From the NCBI GenBank assembly GCA_015295945.1, contig DVED01000166.1, positions 1 to 38,981 on the forward strand: DNA of 38,981 bases, read 5' to 3'. Made by a program: the position numbers and the translations under genes. How positions within the stretch are numbered: position 1 is the stretch's first letter; each line of letters begins with the position of its first letter. Under the pieces are notes generated by a model. The model did no database searches. It worked only from the letters and a program-made list of their open reading frames with translations, and was not told where the DNA came from. Source of the DNA: Oscillatoriales cyanobacterium M59_W2019_021 (GTDB taxonomy: Bacteria > Cyanobacteriota > Cyanobacteriia > Cyanobacteriales > Geitlerinemataceae). Positions 31,150 to 38,981 of this stretch are shown here, one piece after another.

Positions 31150-33918
31150 ATGTTAAAAAAGTTAACTTTCTCAGTAGTAGCACTCTCATTGCCCCTCGGA
31201 CTGGCTTTGCCTCCGAGAGTTTGCGCTCAGATCGTTCCCGACTCGACCTTGCCCCAACCCTCCACCGTCACCGTTGAGGACGCCCTGCAACGCATTGCCG
31301 GCGGCACTCAGGCGGGGGGCAATCTTTTCCACAGCTTCGATCGCTTCAACGTACGGGCGGGAGAAACAACCTACTTCGACAACGCCCCCAGCATCGACAA
31401 CATCATTACCCGCGTCACCGGAGGCAGCCCCTCGGCGATCGACGGTTTAATTCGCGCCAACGGTGCGGCAAATCTCTTCCTCGTCAATCCCTCCGGCATC
31501 GTCTTCGGTCTGGGAGCGCGATTGGACATCGGCGGTTCTTTCTTCGCCACCACTGCCGACAGCCTTCTATTTGCCGATGGTGCGGAATTTAACGCCGCCG
31601 AACCCAATGGGGCAGGCACGGGGGCACTGCCCCTACTGACGATAAACGTTCCCATCGGTTTGCAACTCGGCAGCAATCCGGGGGCGATCGTCAACCGCTC
31701 TACCGGAGAGGGCTTGCAAGTCCAACCGGGTCGTACTTTAGCCTTATTTGGGGGCAATCTTTTCCTCGAAGGGGGAAACCTCAGCGCCCCCCAAGGACGG
31801 ATCGAACTGAGTAGCGTTGCCGCATCTGGGACGGTGGGGATTTTGCCTGCTGACGATGCGGATTTGACCGATGGCGGGGCGATCGCCCTATCTGGCGGGG
31901 CAATTGTCAATGCCAGCGGTTTGGGCGGCGGTACGATTCGGGTGCGCGGCGGACGAGTTTCCCTCACAGAAGGATCGCGGTTAGTTGCCGATACGGTGGG
32001 GGATTTCGACGGTGCGGGAATCGACATCCGCTCTGCCAACTTGCAAATGAGCGATCGCAGCTTTATCTCCGCTTCCACCTTTGGCAGCGGTACCGGAGGA
32101 GACATTTCCATCCGGGCAAATACCCTGGATATCACCGGAACGGAACCGGGACGGCGTGTCGGCGAACTGGTGACGGCAACCTTCGACCCATTTAATTTAA
32201 AAGATGGGATTTATGCCCTCAGTTTGGGGATGGGTGCGGGGGGAAATGTTGTGATTACAGCCGATCGAGCGACAGTTCGTAACGGCGGCAGTATCTTGAC
32301 GACGCCTCTGGCTTTGGGAACAGGGGGAAACTTAACCTTTGATACCGATGTTGCCGAATTTGCCACGGGTTCCCTGATCGTCACGGGATCGGCAGGAATT
32401 GGCGACTCAGGGGATTTGACGCTGAGTGCCGATCGATTGCGGATTCTCGAGGGAACGATCGTCAGTTCCTCCCCTCTCAATGCGGGACGGGGTGGCAATT
32501 TGACCGTTCGCACCCGCGAGTTGGAATTGCAGGGAACCCCAGCCGGTGCCGCCATTCCCAACGGTTTCTTTACCTCGACTCTAGGAACGGGTGCTGGGGG
32601 GAACCTCAGCGTGACGACCGATCGATTAGTCGTTGAGGGCGGATCTCAAATTTCGGCATCGTCTTCCGGTGCTGGAACGGCCGGGAATTTGATGATCGTT
32701 GCCAACGAGATCGACTTGAATGGCATTGCTGCCGACGGTCGGTTTCTCAGTGGCGTGTATGCCTCTACCTCCCTGCTGACGGTTCCCGGAGAGCGGGGAA
32801 CGGCATCGGGGGGCGATTTAACCGTCACTGCCAACCGCCTCGTCGTCCGGGATGGGGCGCAAATTTCCACGGCGACGGGGAATGCAGGTTCGGCAGGGGA
32901 CGTGCGCATCCATGTGGCAGAGTCGGTGACCGTGAGCGGGTTGGCTACGGGGGTCGATCGGATGGTGGAATCGGTTTCCTTCGGCATTATCGGCGATGGC
33001 ATCGTTCCCAGCGCGATCGAAGCCAATACCCGCGAGTCCGGTGCTGCCGGGGATGTATACCTGCAAACCGCCCAATTGACGGTCAACGACGGAGCGGAAG
33101 TAGGGGTGCGGGGAACCAATGCTGGGGCGGCAGGCAATTTAGATATCAAAGCGGGGGAAATCTTCCTCGACAATGCCGGAAGTCTCAGCGCCTCCACCAT
33201 CGCCGGAACTGGGGGCAATATTAACTTACAGGCATCAACAATCCAATTACGAAACGGCAGTCGCATCATGACCGATGCCAATACCCGAGACGGAGGCAAC
33301 ATTGCCATCGACACCAATACCTTAGTTGCCTTCGAGAATAGCGATATTACTGCCAACGCCCTCCAAGGCAGAGGGGGTCGCGTGACCATCAACGCCCGAG
33401 GCATCTTCGGCACGCAGTTTCGGGAAGCCTTAACGCCCAAAAGCGACATTACCGCCACCTCGGAATTGGGAGCCGCCTTTAGCGGGGTGGTCGAACTCAA
33501 TACCCCCGACGTGCAATCGGCGGTGGGTGTGGTGGAACTGGAGGCACAGGCGATCGATCCCGCCACCCTGGTCACGGTCAGCTGTCGAGACTATCAAGGC
33601 AGCGAACTCATCCTTACCGGACGAGGTGGTTTACCCCCCGATCCCACCCAACCCCTGAGTAGCGATCGCCCGTGGCAGGATTTGCGCTTCTTAGAAGAAC
33701 TGCCCTCCACAAACAACTCCAGCCCCGTTCCTTCGCTCTCGGAAGCCCTGTCCCCAACCCCGAAACCCCTGGTGGAAGCCACCGGATGGCGCATCAACGA
33801 TCGCGGACAAGTGGAGTTAATCGCTGAAGTTTCCAGCCCCGTGCGATCGCCCCTCCCCAACTGTCAGGATCGATCAATGCAGGCGTCTGGCAATGGGAGT
33901 GAGAAGCTTCCTGAATGA
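31150..33918 (+). CDS. Two-partner-secretion exoprotein (filamentous haemagglutinin N-terminal domain)
   Basis: 922 aa. A signal peptide (MLKKLTFSVVALSLPLGLAL) is cleaved after VCAQ. Residues ~28-270 are a TPS domain: GGNLFHSFDRFNVRAGETTY, ITRVTGGSPSAIDGLI, ANLFLVNPSGIVFGLGARLD and GGSFFATTADSLLF, with the conserved NPxGI motif. The rest is Gly/Asn/Thr-rich repetitive beta-helix sequence (GAGGNLSVTTDRLVVEGG-type ~60-residue units) typical of TpsA passengers. A C-terminal Cys/Pro-rich tail holds SCRDYQGSELILTGRGGLPP, characteristic of cyanobacterial members. Export would need a TpsB/FhaC-type outer-membrane transporter, which is not in this window. Likely an adhesin or surface structural protein; substrate or host target unknown. 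Confidence 0.9.
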   Translation: MLKKLTFSVVALSLPLGLALPPRVCAQIVPDSTLPQPSTVTVEDALQRIAGGTQAGGNLFHSFDRFNVRAGETTYFDNAPSIDNIITRVTGGSPSAIDGLIRANGAANLFLVNPSGIVFGLGARLDIGGSFFATTADSLLFADGAEFNAAEPNGAGTGALPLLTINVPIGLQLGSNPGAIVNRSTGEGLQVQPGRTLALFGGNLFLEGGNLSAPQGRIELSSVAASGTVGILPADDADLTDGGAIALSGGAIVNASGLGGGTIRVRGGRVSLTEGSRLVADTVGDFDGAGIDIRSANLQMSDRSFISASTFGSGTGGDISIRANTLDITGTEPGRRVGELVTATFDPFNLKDGIYALSLGMGAGGNVVITADRATVRNGGSILTTPLALGTGGNLTFDTDVAEFATGSLIVTGSAGIGDSGDLTLSADRLRILEGTIVSSSPLNAGRGGNLTVRTRELELQGTPAGAAIPNGFFTSTLGTGAGGNLSVTTDRLVVEGGSQISASSSGAGTAGNLMIVANEIDLNGIAADGRFLSGVYASTSLLTVPGERGTASGGDLTVTANRLVVRDGAQISTATGNAGSAGDVRIHVAESVTVSGLATGVDRMVESVSFGIIGDGIVPSAIEANTRESGAAGDVYLQTAQLTVNDGAEVGVRGTNAGAAGNLDIKAGEIFLDNAGSLSASTIAGTGGNINLQASTIQLRNGSRIMTDANTRDGGNIAIDTNTLVAFENSDITANALQGRGGRVTINARGIFGTQFREALTPKSDITATSELGAAFSGVVELNTPDVQSAVGVVELEAQAIDPATLVTVSCRDYQGSELILTGRGGLPPDPTQPLSSDRPWQDLRFLEELPSTNNSSPVPSLSEALSPTPKPLVEATGWRINDRGQVELIAEVSSPVRSPLPNCQDRSMQASGNGSEKLPE

Positions 33919-33943
33919 CCGTCGAGCGTATAGTGTACCCTCG

Positions 33944-34030
33944 GAATTGGCAGCAGAACAACGGGCGGATGAATTGGCGGCTTTACTCGATCGCTATCGA
34001 TCGCAATTTGGAGACTTACCCACCGATTGA
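33944..34030 (+). pseudogene. Possible C-terminal remnant of an Uma2-family gene
   Basis: Right after the TPS stop, another plus-strand frame reads ELAAEQRADELAALLDRYRS and ends in TGA at 34028-34030. Such AExRAxxLAAxL tails are typical of Uma2 (DUF820) nucleases, which are abundant in cyanobacteria. No upstream body of the gene remains, because the preceding bases are the 3' end of the TPS gene, so this looks like a decayed leftover. Short length makes the call weak. Confidence 0.35.
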
Positions 34031-34033
34031 ACG

Positions 34034-34064
34034 AACCCCCAACTTCTGCGCGAAATTGGGGGTT
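34034..34064. terminator. Strong hairpin between convergent TPS and ugd genes
   Basis: AACCCCCAA (34034-34042) pairs with TTGGGGGTT (34056-34064), and TTC/GAA extends the stem inside, leaving a TGCGC-type loop. It lies between two convergent genes, as expected for a bidirectional terminator, although no U-run follows. Alternatively it is a dispersed palindromic repeat. Confidence 0.5.
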
Positions 34065-34086
34065 GAGGAAGGCAATGGAGATCGAC

Positions 34087-35460
34087 TTAGCGACCGATGC
34101 CGACGTAACGGAAGCCAACCGCCTCTAGCTTATCGCGATCGAGGAAGTTACGACCGTCGATCATCACCGGAGCGTTCATCGACTTCGACATTTCCGCATA
34201 ATCGAGATCGAGGAACTGCTGCCAATCCGTCACCAGAACTAGCGCATCGCAACCGTCAGCCAGTCGATGGGGATCGGTTTCCACCAACACCCCACTCAAG
34301 CCATCCCGCAAACCGGAACTAGAAACGATCGGATCGTAGGCTTTCACCTTTGCCCCCAAGCGGTTCAAGTTTTCGATCAGCAACAAAGACGGTGCATCGC
34401 GCATATCGTCGGTGTCGGGTTTGAACGTCAATCCCAACAACCCGACGGTTTTCCCTTTGAGGATTTTCAGTTCTTTCTGGAGTTTTTCCAACGCCAGCAA
34501 TCGTTGACGCTTGTTGACATCCACCGTGGCTTTCAGCAATTGGGCGTCATAGCCGTAGTCGTCGGCGGTGTGAACCAATGCCGATACGTCTTTGGGGAAA
34601 CAAGATCCGCCCCAACCGATTCCCGCTTGCAGGAACTTCTCGCCGATGCGGGAGTCCAAACCAATGCCCTTCGCCACCTGGGTGACATCTGCTCCCACGC
34701 GATCGCAAATATTGGCAACTTCGTTAATAAAGCTAATTTTCGTCGCCAAGAACGAATTTGCCGCGTATTTGATCATCTCCGCCGAGTTCAAATCCGTAAT
34801 CACCACCGGAACCGGAGGCAGCGAGGGATCTTCGGCAAACTTGCGCTCGACGATAGGCAGATACAATTGTTGCATCAGTTCCAGTGCTTTTGGATTGTTG
34901 CTGCCCAAAACGATGCGATCGGGATTGAAAGTATCGTAAACTGCGGAACCTTCCCGCAAAAACTCGGGATTGCTCACCACGTCGAATTCCGCCGTCGCCG
35001 CAGGCGCGCCTTCGCCGAGAGCTTTCTGGCGTTCTGCCATACCATCGAGAACGATCATCCGCACCCAGTCTCCCGAACCGATGGGAACCGTAGATTTATT
35101 GACAATCACCTTATAGCCATCGGTTAAATGAGAGCCAATGCCTCGTGCCACGGCTTCCACGTAGCGGGTATCGCTTTCTCCCGTCGGTAGCGGCGGCGTT
35201 CCCACCGCAATAAACAAGACTTCGCCGTGATTGACTCCAGCTTCCAAGTCCGTGGTAAACTCGATAGTCCCCGCCTCGATCGCCGCCTCCATGATCTCCG
35301 ACAGTCCTGGCTCGAAAATTGGGGAACGTCCGGCTTTCATCATTTTGACCTTTTCTTCGTTGTTGTCAACGCAGATGACATCGTGTCCCGTCCGTGCGAG
35401 ACACGCTCCCGTGACTAAGCCAACATATCCAGTCCCAATTACACAAACGCGCATAGTCAA
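34087..35460 (-). CDS. ugd: UDP-glucose 6-dehydrogenase
   Basis: 457 aa, normal length for the family. The enzyme oxidises UDP-glucose to UDP-glucuronate with two NAD+. The N-terminal Rossmann motif is MRVCVIGTGYVGLVTGACLA; FIAVGTPP and VNKSTVPIGSGD follow; the catalytic cysteine is Cys287 in GIGWGGSCFPKD; and the UDP-binding C-terminal domain begins with LLGLTFKPDTDDMRDAPS. It starts at ATG 35460 with the Rossmann fold at residue 4, so the start is secure. The next gene in the same direction (upstream, 203 bases away) is a UDP-glucuronate decarboxylase, giving a two-step route to UDP-xylose. These nucleotide sugars feed exopolysaccharide, sheath or LPS synthesis; which one is not shown. Confidence 0.95.
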   Translation of the reverse strand: MTMRVCVIGTGYVGLVTGACLARTGHDVICVDNNEEKVKMMKAGRSPIFEPGLSEIMEAAIEAGTIEFTTDLEAGVNHGEVLFIAVGTPPLPTGESDTRYVEAVARGIGSHLTDGYKVIVNKSTVPIGSGDWVRMIVLDGMAERQKALGEGAPAATAEFDVVSNPEFLREGSAVYDTFNPDRIVLGSNNPKALELMQQLYLPIVERKFAEDPSLPPVPVVITDLNSAEMIKYAANSFLATKISFINEVANICDRVGADVTQVAKGIGLDSRIGEKFLQAGIGWGGSCFPKDVSALVHTADDYGYDAQLLKATVDVNKRQRLLALEKLQKELKILKGKTVGLLGLTFKPDTDDMRDAPSLLLIENLNRLGAKVKAYDPIVSSSGLRDGLSGVLVETDPHRLADGCDALVLVTDWQQFLDLDYAEMSKSMNAPVMIDGRNFLDRDKLEAVGFRYVGIGR

Positions 35461-35663
35461 TACAATCCTCGATGATGAACTTAGGGGATACGATAACGGG
35501 GTTGATCGAAATCGCTCCCGTCGAAAAGTCGATCTTACTGAAACCCAAACATAACCGGGTTAGGAGGTGGGGATTTGTGACTTAATCCAATCACTAATAA
35601 CCCTTAACTGATAACGATGCTCTCAACTCCTAACAGTAGACACCCCAAATCGGACAGAATTTT

Positions 35664-36599
35664 CTATTCGGCTGCAAGGCGCTCTTGAAAATCCTCTATA
35701 GTCAACTGTAACCCGTCTTCCAAAGGAACGGTGGGTTCCCATCCCAACCAAGTTCTGGCTTTGGTGATATCCGGCTGGCGGCGGCGGGGGTCGTCTTGTG
35801 GTAGCGGCTCGAACTGAATCTCCACGTTCGGGTCGATCGCAGTTTGCACCGCTTGCGCCAACTGTAAAATCGTGTACTCGTCCGGATTGCCCAAGTTTAC
35901 GGGTCCGGTGTGTTCCTCGTTATTCATCAACCGCATGATGCCTTCGATCAAATCGGAGACATAGCAGAAACTCCGGGTTTGCTGTCCGTCACCGTAAACG
36001 GTTAGCGGAATTCCCCGCAACGCTTGGACGATCAAATTACTCACCACCCGTCCGTCATTTTGCTGCATGCGCGGACCGTAGGTGTTGAAAATCCGCGCCA
36101 CGCGAATATCGACCCCGCTTTGGTGGTGGTAGTCAAACGCCAAAGTTTCCGCCACCCGCTTCCCCTCGTCGTAACAGGCCCGCATCCCAATGGGATTGAC
36201 GTTCCCGCGATATTCTTCCACCTGGGGGTGAACGTCGGGGTCGCCGTAGACTTCGGAGGTGGATGCCAGGAAGAATCTTGCCTTGACCCGCTTGGCGAGT
36301 CCGAGCATATTTAGCGTTCCCATCACGTTGGTTTTGATGGTTTTGACGGGATTGTACTGGTAGTGGATGGGGGATGCCGGACAGGCGAGGTGGTAGATCT
36401 GATCGACTTCTAACCGAATGGGTTCGGTGATGTCGTGACGAATCATCTCGAAGTAGGGATTGCCAATCCACTTGAGGATATTGCGCTTGCAACCGGTGAA
36501 GTAGTTATCCAGGCACACGACCTCATGACCCTGTTCCATCAGTCGATCGATCAGGTGAGATCCGAGAAACCCCGCGCCGCCCGTGACTAAAATTCTCAT
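35664..36599 (-). CDS. UDP-glucuronate decarboxylase (UDP-xylose synthase), extended SDR
   Basis: 311 aa. NAD-binding [11 protein letters not shown] near the N-terminus, then the UXS-type [48 protein letters not shown], the catalytic Tyr143-xxx-Lys147 ([11 protein letters not shown]), [11 protein letters not shown], and [15 protein letters not shown]. This specific set of motifs is that of UDP-glucuronate decarboxylases rather than dTDP-glucose dehydratases or epimerases. The product would be UDP-xylose (some relatives make UDP-4-keto-pentose). Its substrate is made by the ugd gene downstream. Start ATG 36599 places the Rossmann motif at residue 7. Confidence 0.9.
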   Translation of the reverse strand: MRILVTGGAGFLGSHLIDRLMEQGHEVVCLDNYFTGCKRNILKWIGNPYFEMIRHDITEPIRLEVDQIYHLACPASPIHYQYNPVKTIKTNVMGTLNMLGLAKRVKARFFLASTSEVYGDPDVHPQVEEYRGNVNPIGMRACYDEGKRVAETLAFDYHHQSGVDIRVARIFNTYGPRMQQNDGRVVSNLIVQALRGIPLTVYGDGQQTRSFCYVSDLIEGIMRLMNNEEHTGPVNLGNPDEYTILQLAQAVQTAIDPNVEIQFEPLPQDDPRRRQPDITKARTWLGWEPTVPLEDGLQLTIEDFQERLAAE

Positions 36600-36704
36600 G
36601 CGAATGTTATCGATCTTGGGGTGAATTTCGATTCTACGGTATCCTGCGATCGATCCAACTGTCTACATCAATTTAGGCGATCGGCGAAAAATTTACGACC
36701 GGAG

Positions 36705-36871
36705 TTGGGAGTTGGGAGTTTGGGGTTTGGGGTTGGGTGTTGGTAATGGGTAATTGGTAATTGTCTTGGCAAACATCTTCTCCCCCTGCCTCCCCGGCTC
36801 TCTTCCTCCTGTAGGCGAGAAGAGTGCGAAGCACTTACTCCTGCAACTCCTGCAACTCCTGAACTCCTCTG
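36705..36871. repeat. Low-complexity intergenic repeats (G-rich tract, tandem 9-mers)
   Basis: The spacer between lepA and the UXS gene holds a G-rich tract (gttgggagtttggggtttgg...) at about 36705-36740. The 16-base ggtaatgggtaattgg follows and recurs inverted at 27464-27479. Then come TTCTCCCCCTGCC-type sequence, a small AGTGC/GCACT hairpin (36823-36835) and tandem ctcctgcaa units (36838-36871) just after the lepA stop. No coding sequence. Confidence 0.6.
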
Positions 36872-36872
36872 C

Positions 36873-38690
36873 TTACGATGCCCCCTGATCTAACTGTAAC
36901 ATCGCCATAAAGGCTTCTTGGGGAACGTCTACGGTCCCGATCGCCTTCATCCGTTTTTTCCCTTTAGCCTGCTTCTGTAACAGTTTCTTTTTCCGGCTGA
37001 TGTCGCCGCCGTAGCATTTAGCGAGTACGTCTTTCCGGATGGCGGGAATTTGTTCGCTGGCGATGACTCGAGAACCGATCGCCGCTTGGATGGGGACTTT
37101 AAACTGGTGGCGGGGAATCAATTCTTTGAGTTTGGAGACCAGAGCTCGTCCGACGGGATAAGCTTTATCACGGTGGACGATGGTTGCTAAGGCATCGACG
37201 GGCTCGTTATTCACCAATATGTCTAGCAACACTAAGGCATTTTCGCGATAGCCGATGGGGTGGTATTCCATACTGGCGTAGCCGCGCGATCGCGATTTCA
37301 TTTGGTTGAAGAAATCCGTCACCACTTCCGCTAACGGCAATTCGTAAATCAACGTCGTCCGCGTCGGCGTCAGATACTTCATATCTTTAAATTCTCCCCG
37401 CCGACTCTGGCACAGTTCCATCAGCGTCCCCACATAGGTTTCTGGGGTAATCATCTCCATTTGGATGTAGGGTTCTTCGATTTTCTCCCGTTCGTTGGGG
37501 GCAGGAAGGTGGCTGGGGTTGTCGATATTCAGAACCTCTCCTTTGATGGTGGTGACGCGATATACCACCGAGGGGGCAGTAGTAATTAAGTCCAGATCGT
37601 ATTCCCGTTCTAGGCGTTCTTGGACGATTTCCATGTGCAGCAGTCCCAGGAAACCGCAGCGGAAGCCGAATCCCATGGCACTGGAAGTTTCCGGTTCGTA
37701 GTTGAGGGCGGAATCGTTGAGTTTGAGTTTTTCTAGAGCTTCGCGCAGGTCTTCAAATCGATCGGCATCGGTGGGAAATAAGCCGCAGAAGACCATCGGT
37801 TTGGCTTCGGTGTACCCCGGTAAGGGTTCGGCGGCGGGGGTGCTGGCGAGGGTAATCGTATCCCCGACGCGAGCATCGGCGACAGCTTTGATGGCGGCAG
37901 AGAGATAGCCCACTTCTCCGGCGTGGAGGTCGCCCACTTGTTTCTGGGTGGGGGAGAGGACGCCCACTTCGTCGAGTTCGTATTCTTTGCCGGATGCCAT
38001 TAGCCGCACCCGATCGCCTTTTTTCACCGTACCATCCATCACCCGGAAATAGGCGATCGCCCCGCGATAAGCGTCGTAATAACTATCGAAAATCAACGCT
38101 CGCAAGGGTTCGGTAACGGTATCTCGCGGCGGGGGAATTAAATGGACGATCGACTCTAAAATTTCGGGAATACCGATGCCTTCTTTGGCAGAAGCTTCGA
38201 TCGCTCCGGAACAATCTAAGCCGATTAAGTCTTCGATTTCTTGCTTGACGCGATCGGGTTCGGCACCGGGTAAGTCAATTTTATTCAACACCGGAATGAT
38301 TTCCAGGTTGTGTTCTAGTGCTAAGTAAACATTGGCAAGGGTTTGCGCTTCCACCCCTTGGGAGGCATCCACCACCAACAGTGCCCCTTCGCAAGCCGCT
38401 AGCGATCGCGACACTTCGTAGGAGAAATCCACGTGTCCGGGGGTGTCGATCAAGTTGAGGACATAATCCTTGCCATCTCGCGCCTTGTAGTTCATCCGTG
38501 CGGCTTGTAACTTAATGGTGATGCCCCGTTCCCGTTCTAAATCCATATTATCGAGGAACTGTTCCTTCATCTGTCGGGCTTCCACGGTTCCCGTATACTG
38601 CAAGAGGCGATCGGCGAGAGTGGACTTGCCATGGTCGATGTGGGCGATGATCGAAAAGTTGCGAATCCGAGAGACGGGTGCGTCAGTCAT
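36873..38690 (-). CDS. lepA: Elongation factor 4 (LepA), ribosome-associated GTPase
   Basis: 605 aa, the usual size. GTPase motifs: AHIDHGKST at 16-24, [25 protein letters not shown], and [10 protein letters not shown]. The LepA-specific features follow: [28 protein letters not shown], then the EF-G-like domain V, and the characteristic basic LepA C-terminal domain ([18 protein letters not shown] and [18 protein letters not shown]). LepA acts on stalled or initiating ribosomes, probably in translation fidelity and ribosome assembly. It begins at ATG 38690. On the minus strand, ATGACG (38777-38782) and GATAAT (38756-38761), 15 bases apart, could be its promoter, a weak call. Confidence 0.97.
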   Translation of the reverse strand: MTDAPVSRIRNFSIIAHIDHGKSTLADRLLQYTGTVEARQMKEQFLDNMDLERERGITIKLQAARMNYKARDGKDYVLNLIDTPGHVDFSYEVSRSLAACEGALLVVDASQGVEAQTLANVYLALEHNLEIIPVLNKIDLPGAEPDRVKQEIEDLIGLDCSGAIEASAKEGIGIPEILESIVHLIPPPRDTVTEPLRALIFDSYYDAYRGAIAYFRVMDGTVKKGDRVRLMASGKEYELDEVGVLSPTQKQVGDLHAGEVGYLSAAIKAVADARVGDTITLASTPAAEPLPGYTEAKPMVFCGLFPTDADRFEDLREALEKLKLNDSALNYEPETSSAMGFGFRCGFLGLLHMEIVQERLEREYDLDLITTAPSVVYRVTTIKGEVLNIDNPSHLPAPNEREKIEEPYIQMEMITPETYVGTLMELCQSRRGEFKDMKYLTPTRTTLIYELPLAEVVTDFFNQMKSRSRGYASMEYHPIGYRENALVLLDILVNNEPVDALATIVHRDKAYPVGRALVSKLKELIPRHQFKVPIQAAIGSRVIASEQIPAIRKDVLAKCYGGDISRKKKLLQKQAKGKKRMKAIGTVDVPQEAFMAMLQLDQGAS

Positions 38691-38818
38691 AGACTTGTGG
38701 TTTGAAAGAAAGGCGCTGGGTCGGGGACAACCGGGTTGACACGCTGCCCCACTCGATTATCTTTAACATATTTTAACGTCATTGGTCATGTGGGGTTTGG
38801 AGTTGGGGATTCGATCGC

Positions 38819-38981
38819 TTAACGGGTCGGGTCAACGGGGTTATCTTCAGTGCGATCGCTTGCTTCTAAACTCACATCTTCGTAGAGCATTTCAAACTTC
38901 CCCGTATAGTCAATACTTTCAAACCGAAACGTTTCTCCCTCATCGTAAGTTTGGAACAGCCACAGACTGTCGGTGTGGCGG
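38819..38981 (-). CDS. C-terminal end of an Uma2-family (DUF820) protein, cut by the window edge
   Basis: On the minus strand a frame entering from the right edge reads HTDSLWLFQTYDEGETFRFE, then SIDYTGKFEMLYEDVSL, and ends in TAA at 38819-38821. The W-x-L/F-x-x-Y-x-x-G-E..ESID......LYEDV pattern is that of the C-terminal strand and helix of Uma2 (PD-(D/E)XK-like) proteins, a large, mostly uncharacterised restriction-fold family expanded in cyanobacteria. Only ~53 residues are visible, followed by an acidic tail, so catalytic residues cannot be checked. Confidence 0.6.
   Translation of the reverse strand, partial: RHTDSLWLFQTYDEGETFRFESIDYTGKFEMLYEDVSLEASDRTEDNPVDPTR

Noticed and set aside
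31371-33575. Long minus-strand frames opposite the TPS exoprotein (31371-32135, 32646-33575).
   Set aside because: They are the antisense of Gly/Ala/Thr-rich repeats, giving Pro/Ser/Val-rich pseudo-proteins with no motifs.
36705-36745. G-rich tract that could form a G-quadruplex.
   Set aside because: It is the usual low-complexity intergenic ttggggtt-type sequence also seen at 22904 and 38790; there is no specific reason to assign a function.
1-38981. CRISPR arrays, tRNA or rRNA genes, complete insertion sequences.
   Set aside because: I looked for regularly spaced direct repeats, tRNA-like cloverleafs and transposase motifs and saw none. Only short tandem heptamers and miniature repeats are present.

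Overview
The window looks like a chromosomal segment of a filamentous, Oscillatoriales-like cyanobacterium. The evidence is the very frequent HIP1-type octamer GCGATCGC in genes and spacers, several families found mainly in cyanobacteria (DUF1822, DUF928, CHAT-TPR proteins, TPS adhesins, multi-PAS/GAF hybrid kinases), heptanucleotide TAATAAG-type repeats, and palindromic intergenic repeats. I see no rRNA, tRNA, CRISPR array or complete insertion sequence. The species assignment is inference.

Layout. 1-4.4 kb: the end of a proline-rich TonB-C-like protein, a toxin-antitoxin locus with an intact antitoxin and a wrecked PIN toxin fused to a second broken gene, then three poorly characterised envelope or cytosolic proteins. 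4.7-6.6 kb (minus): a compact operon of a 65-aa stand-alone MshEN (candidate c-di-GMP-binding) protein, a sigma-70-like factor and a DUF1822 protein. 6.6-7.4 kb: gene-poor, with a gene remnant and small repeats. 7.4-18.7 kb (plus): a coiled-coil protein, a trans-envelope Roadblock-TM-BON-BON-OmpA protein, a Rab/MglA-like small GTPase overlapping it by ATGA, and a 2515-aa hybrid histidine kinase. 18.8-22.9 kb: a lipoate-ligase-like gene overlapping a convergent HAD phosphatase, a YaeR-type VOC enzyme, a truncated TPR-protein N-terminal domain, and an SLH protein behind a hairpin-rich leader. 22.9-33.9 kb: two histidine kinases (REC-HK and CHASE2-HK-REC), a DUF928 protein, a CHAT protease-like TPR protein and a divergently transcribed TPS (filamentous haemagglutinin-type) exoprotein. 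34-38.7 kb (minus): UDP-glucose dehydrogenase, UDP-glucuronate decarboxylase and LepA; the right edge cuts an Uma2-like gene.

How the genes may work together. The clearest candidate for a little-described system is the 7.4-18.7 kb block. A cytosolic Roadblock-like domain, the usual partner fold of Ras-like GTPases, sits on a protein that crosses the inner membrane and ends in a peptidoglycan-binding OmpA domain. The translationally coupled next gene encodes a Rab-like GTPase, and next comes a very large cytoplasmic sensor kinase. This would connect a GTPase switch to the cell wall. A second candidate is the c-di-GMP sensor / sigma factor / DUF1822 operon. A third is the CHASE2 kinase / DUF928 / CHAT / TPS cluster, which pairs a secreted caspase-like protein with an exoprotein. 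The ugd and uxs genes give UDP-glucose to UDP-glucuronate to UDP-xylose for polysaccharide synthesis. All functions are from sequence reading only; no search or structure prediction was run.
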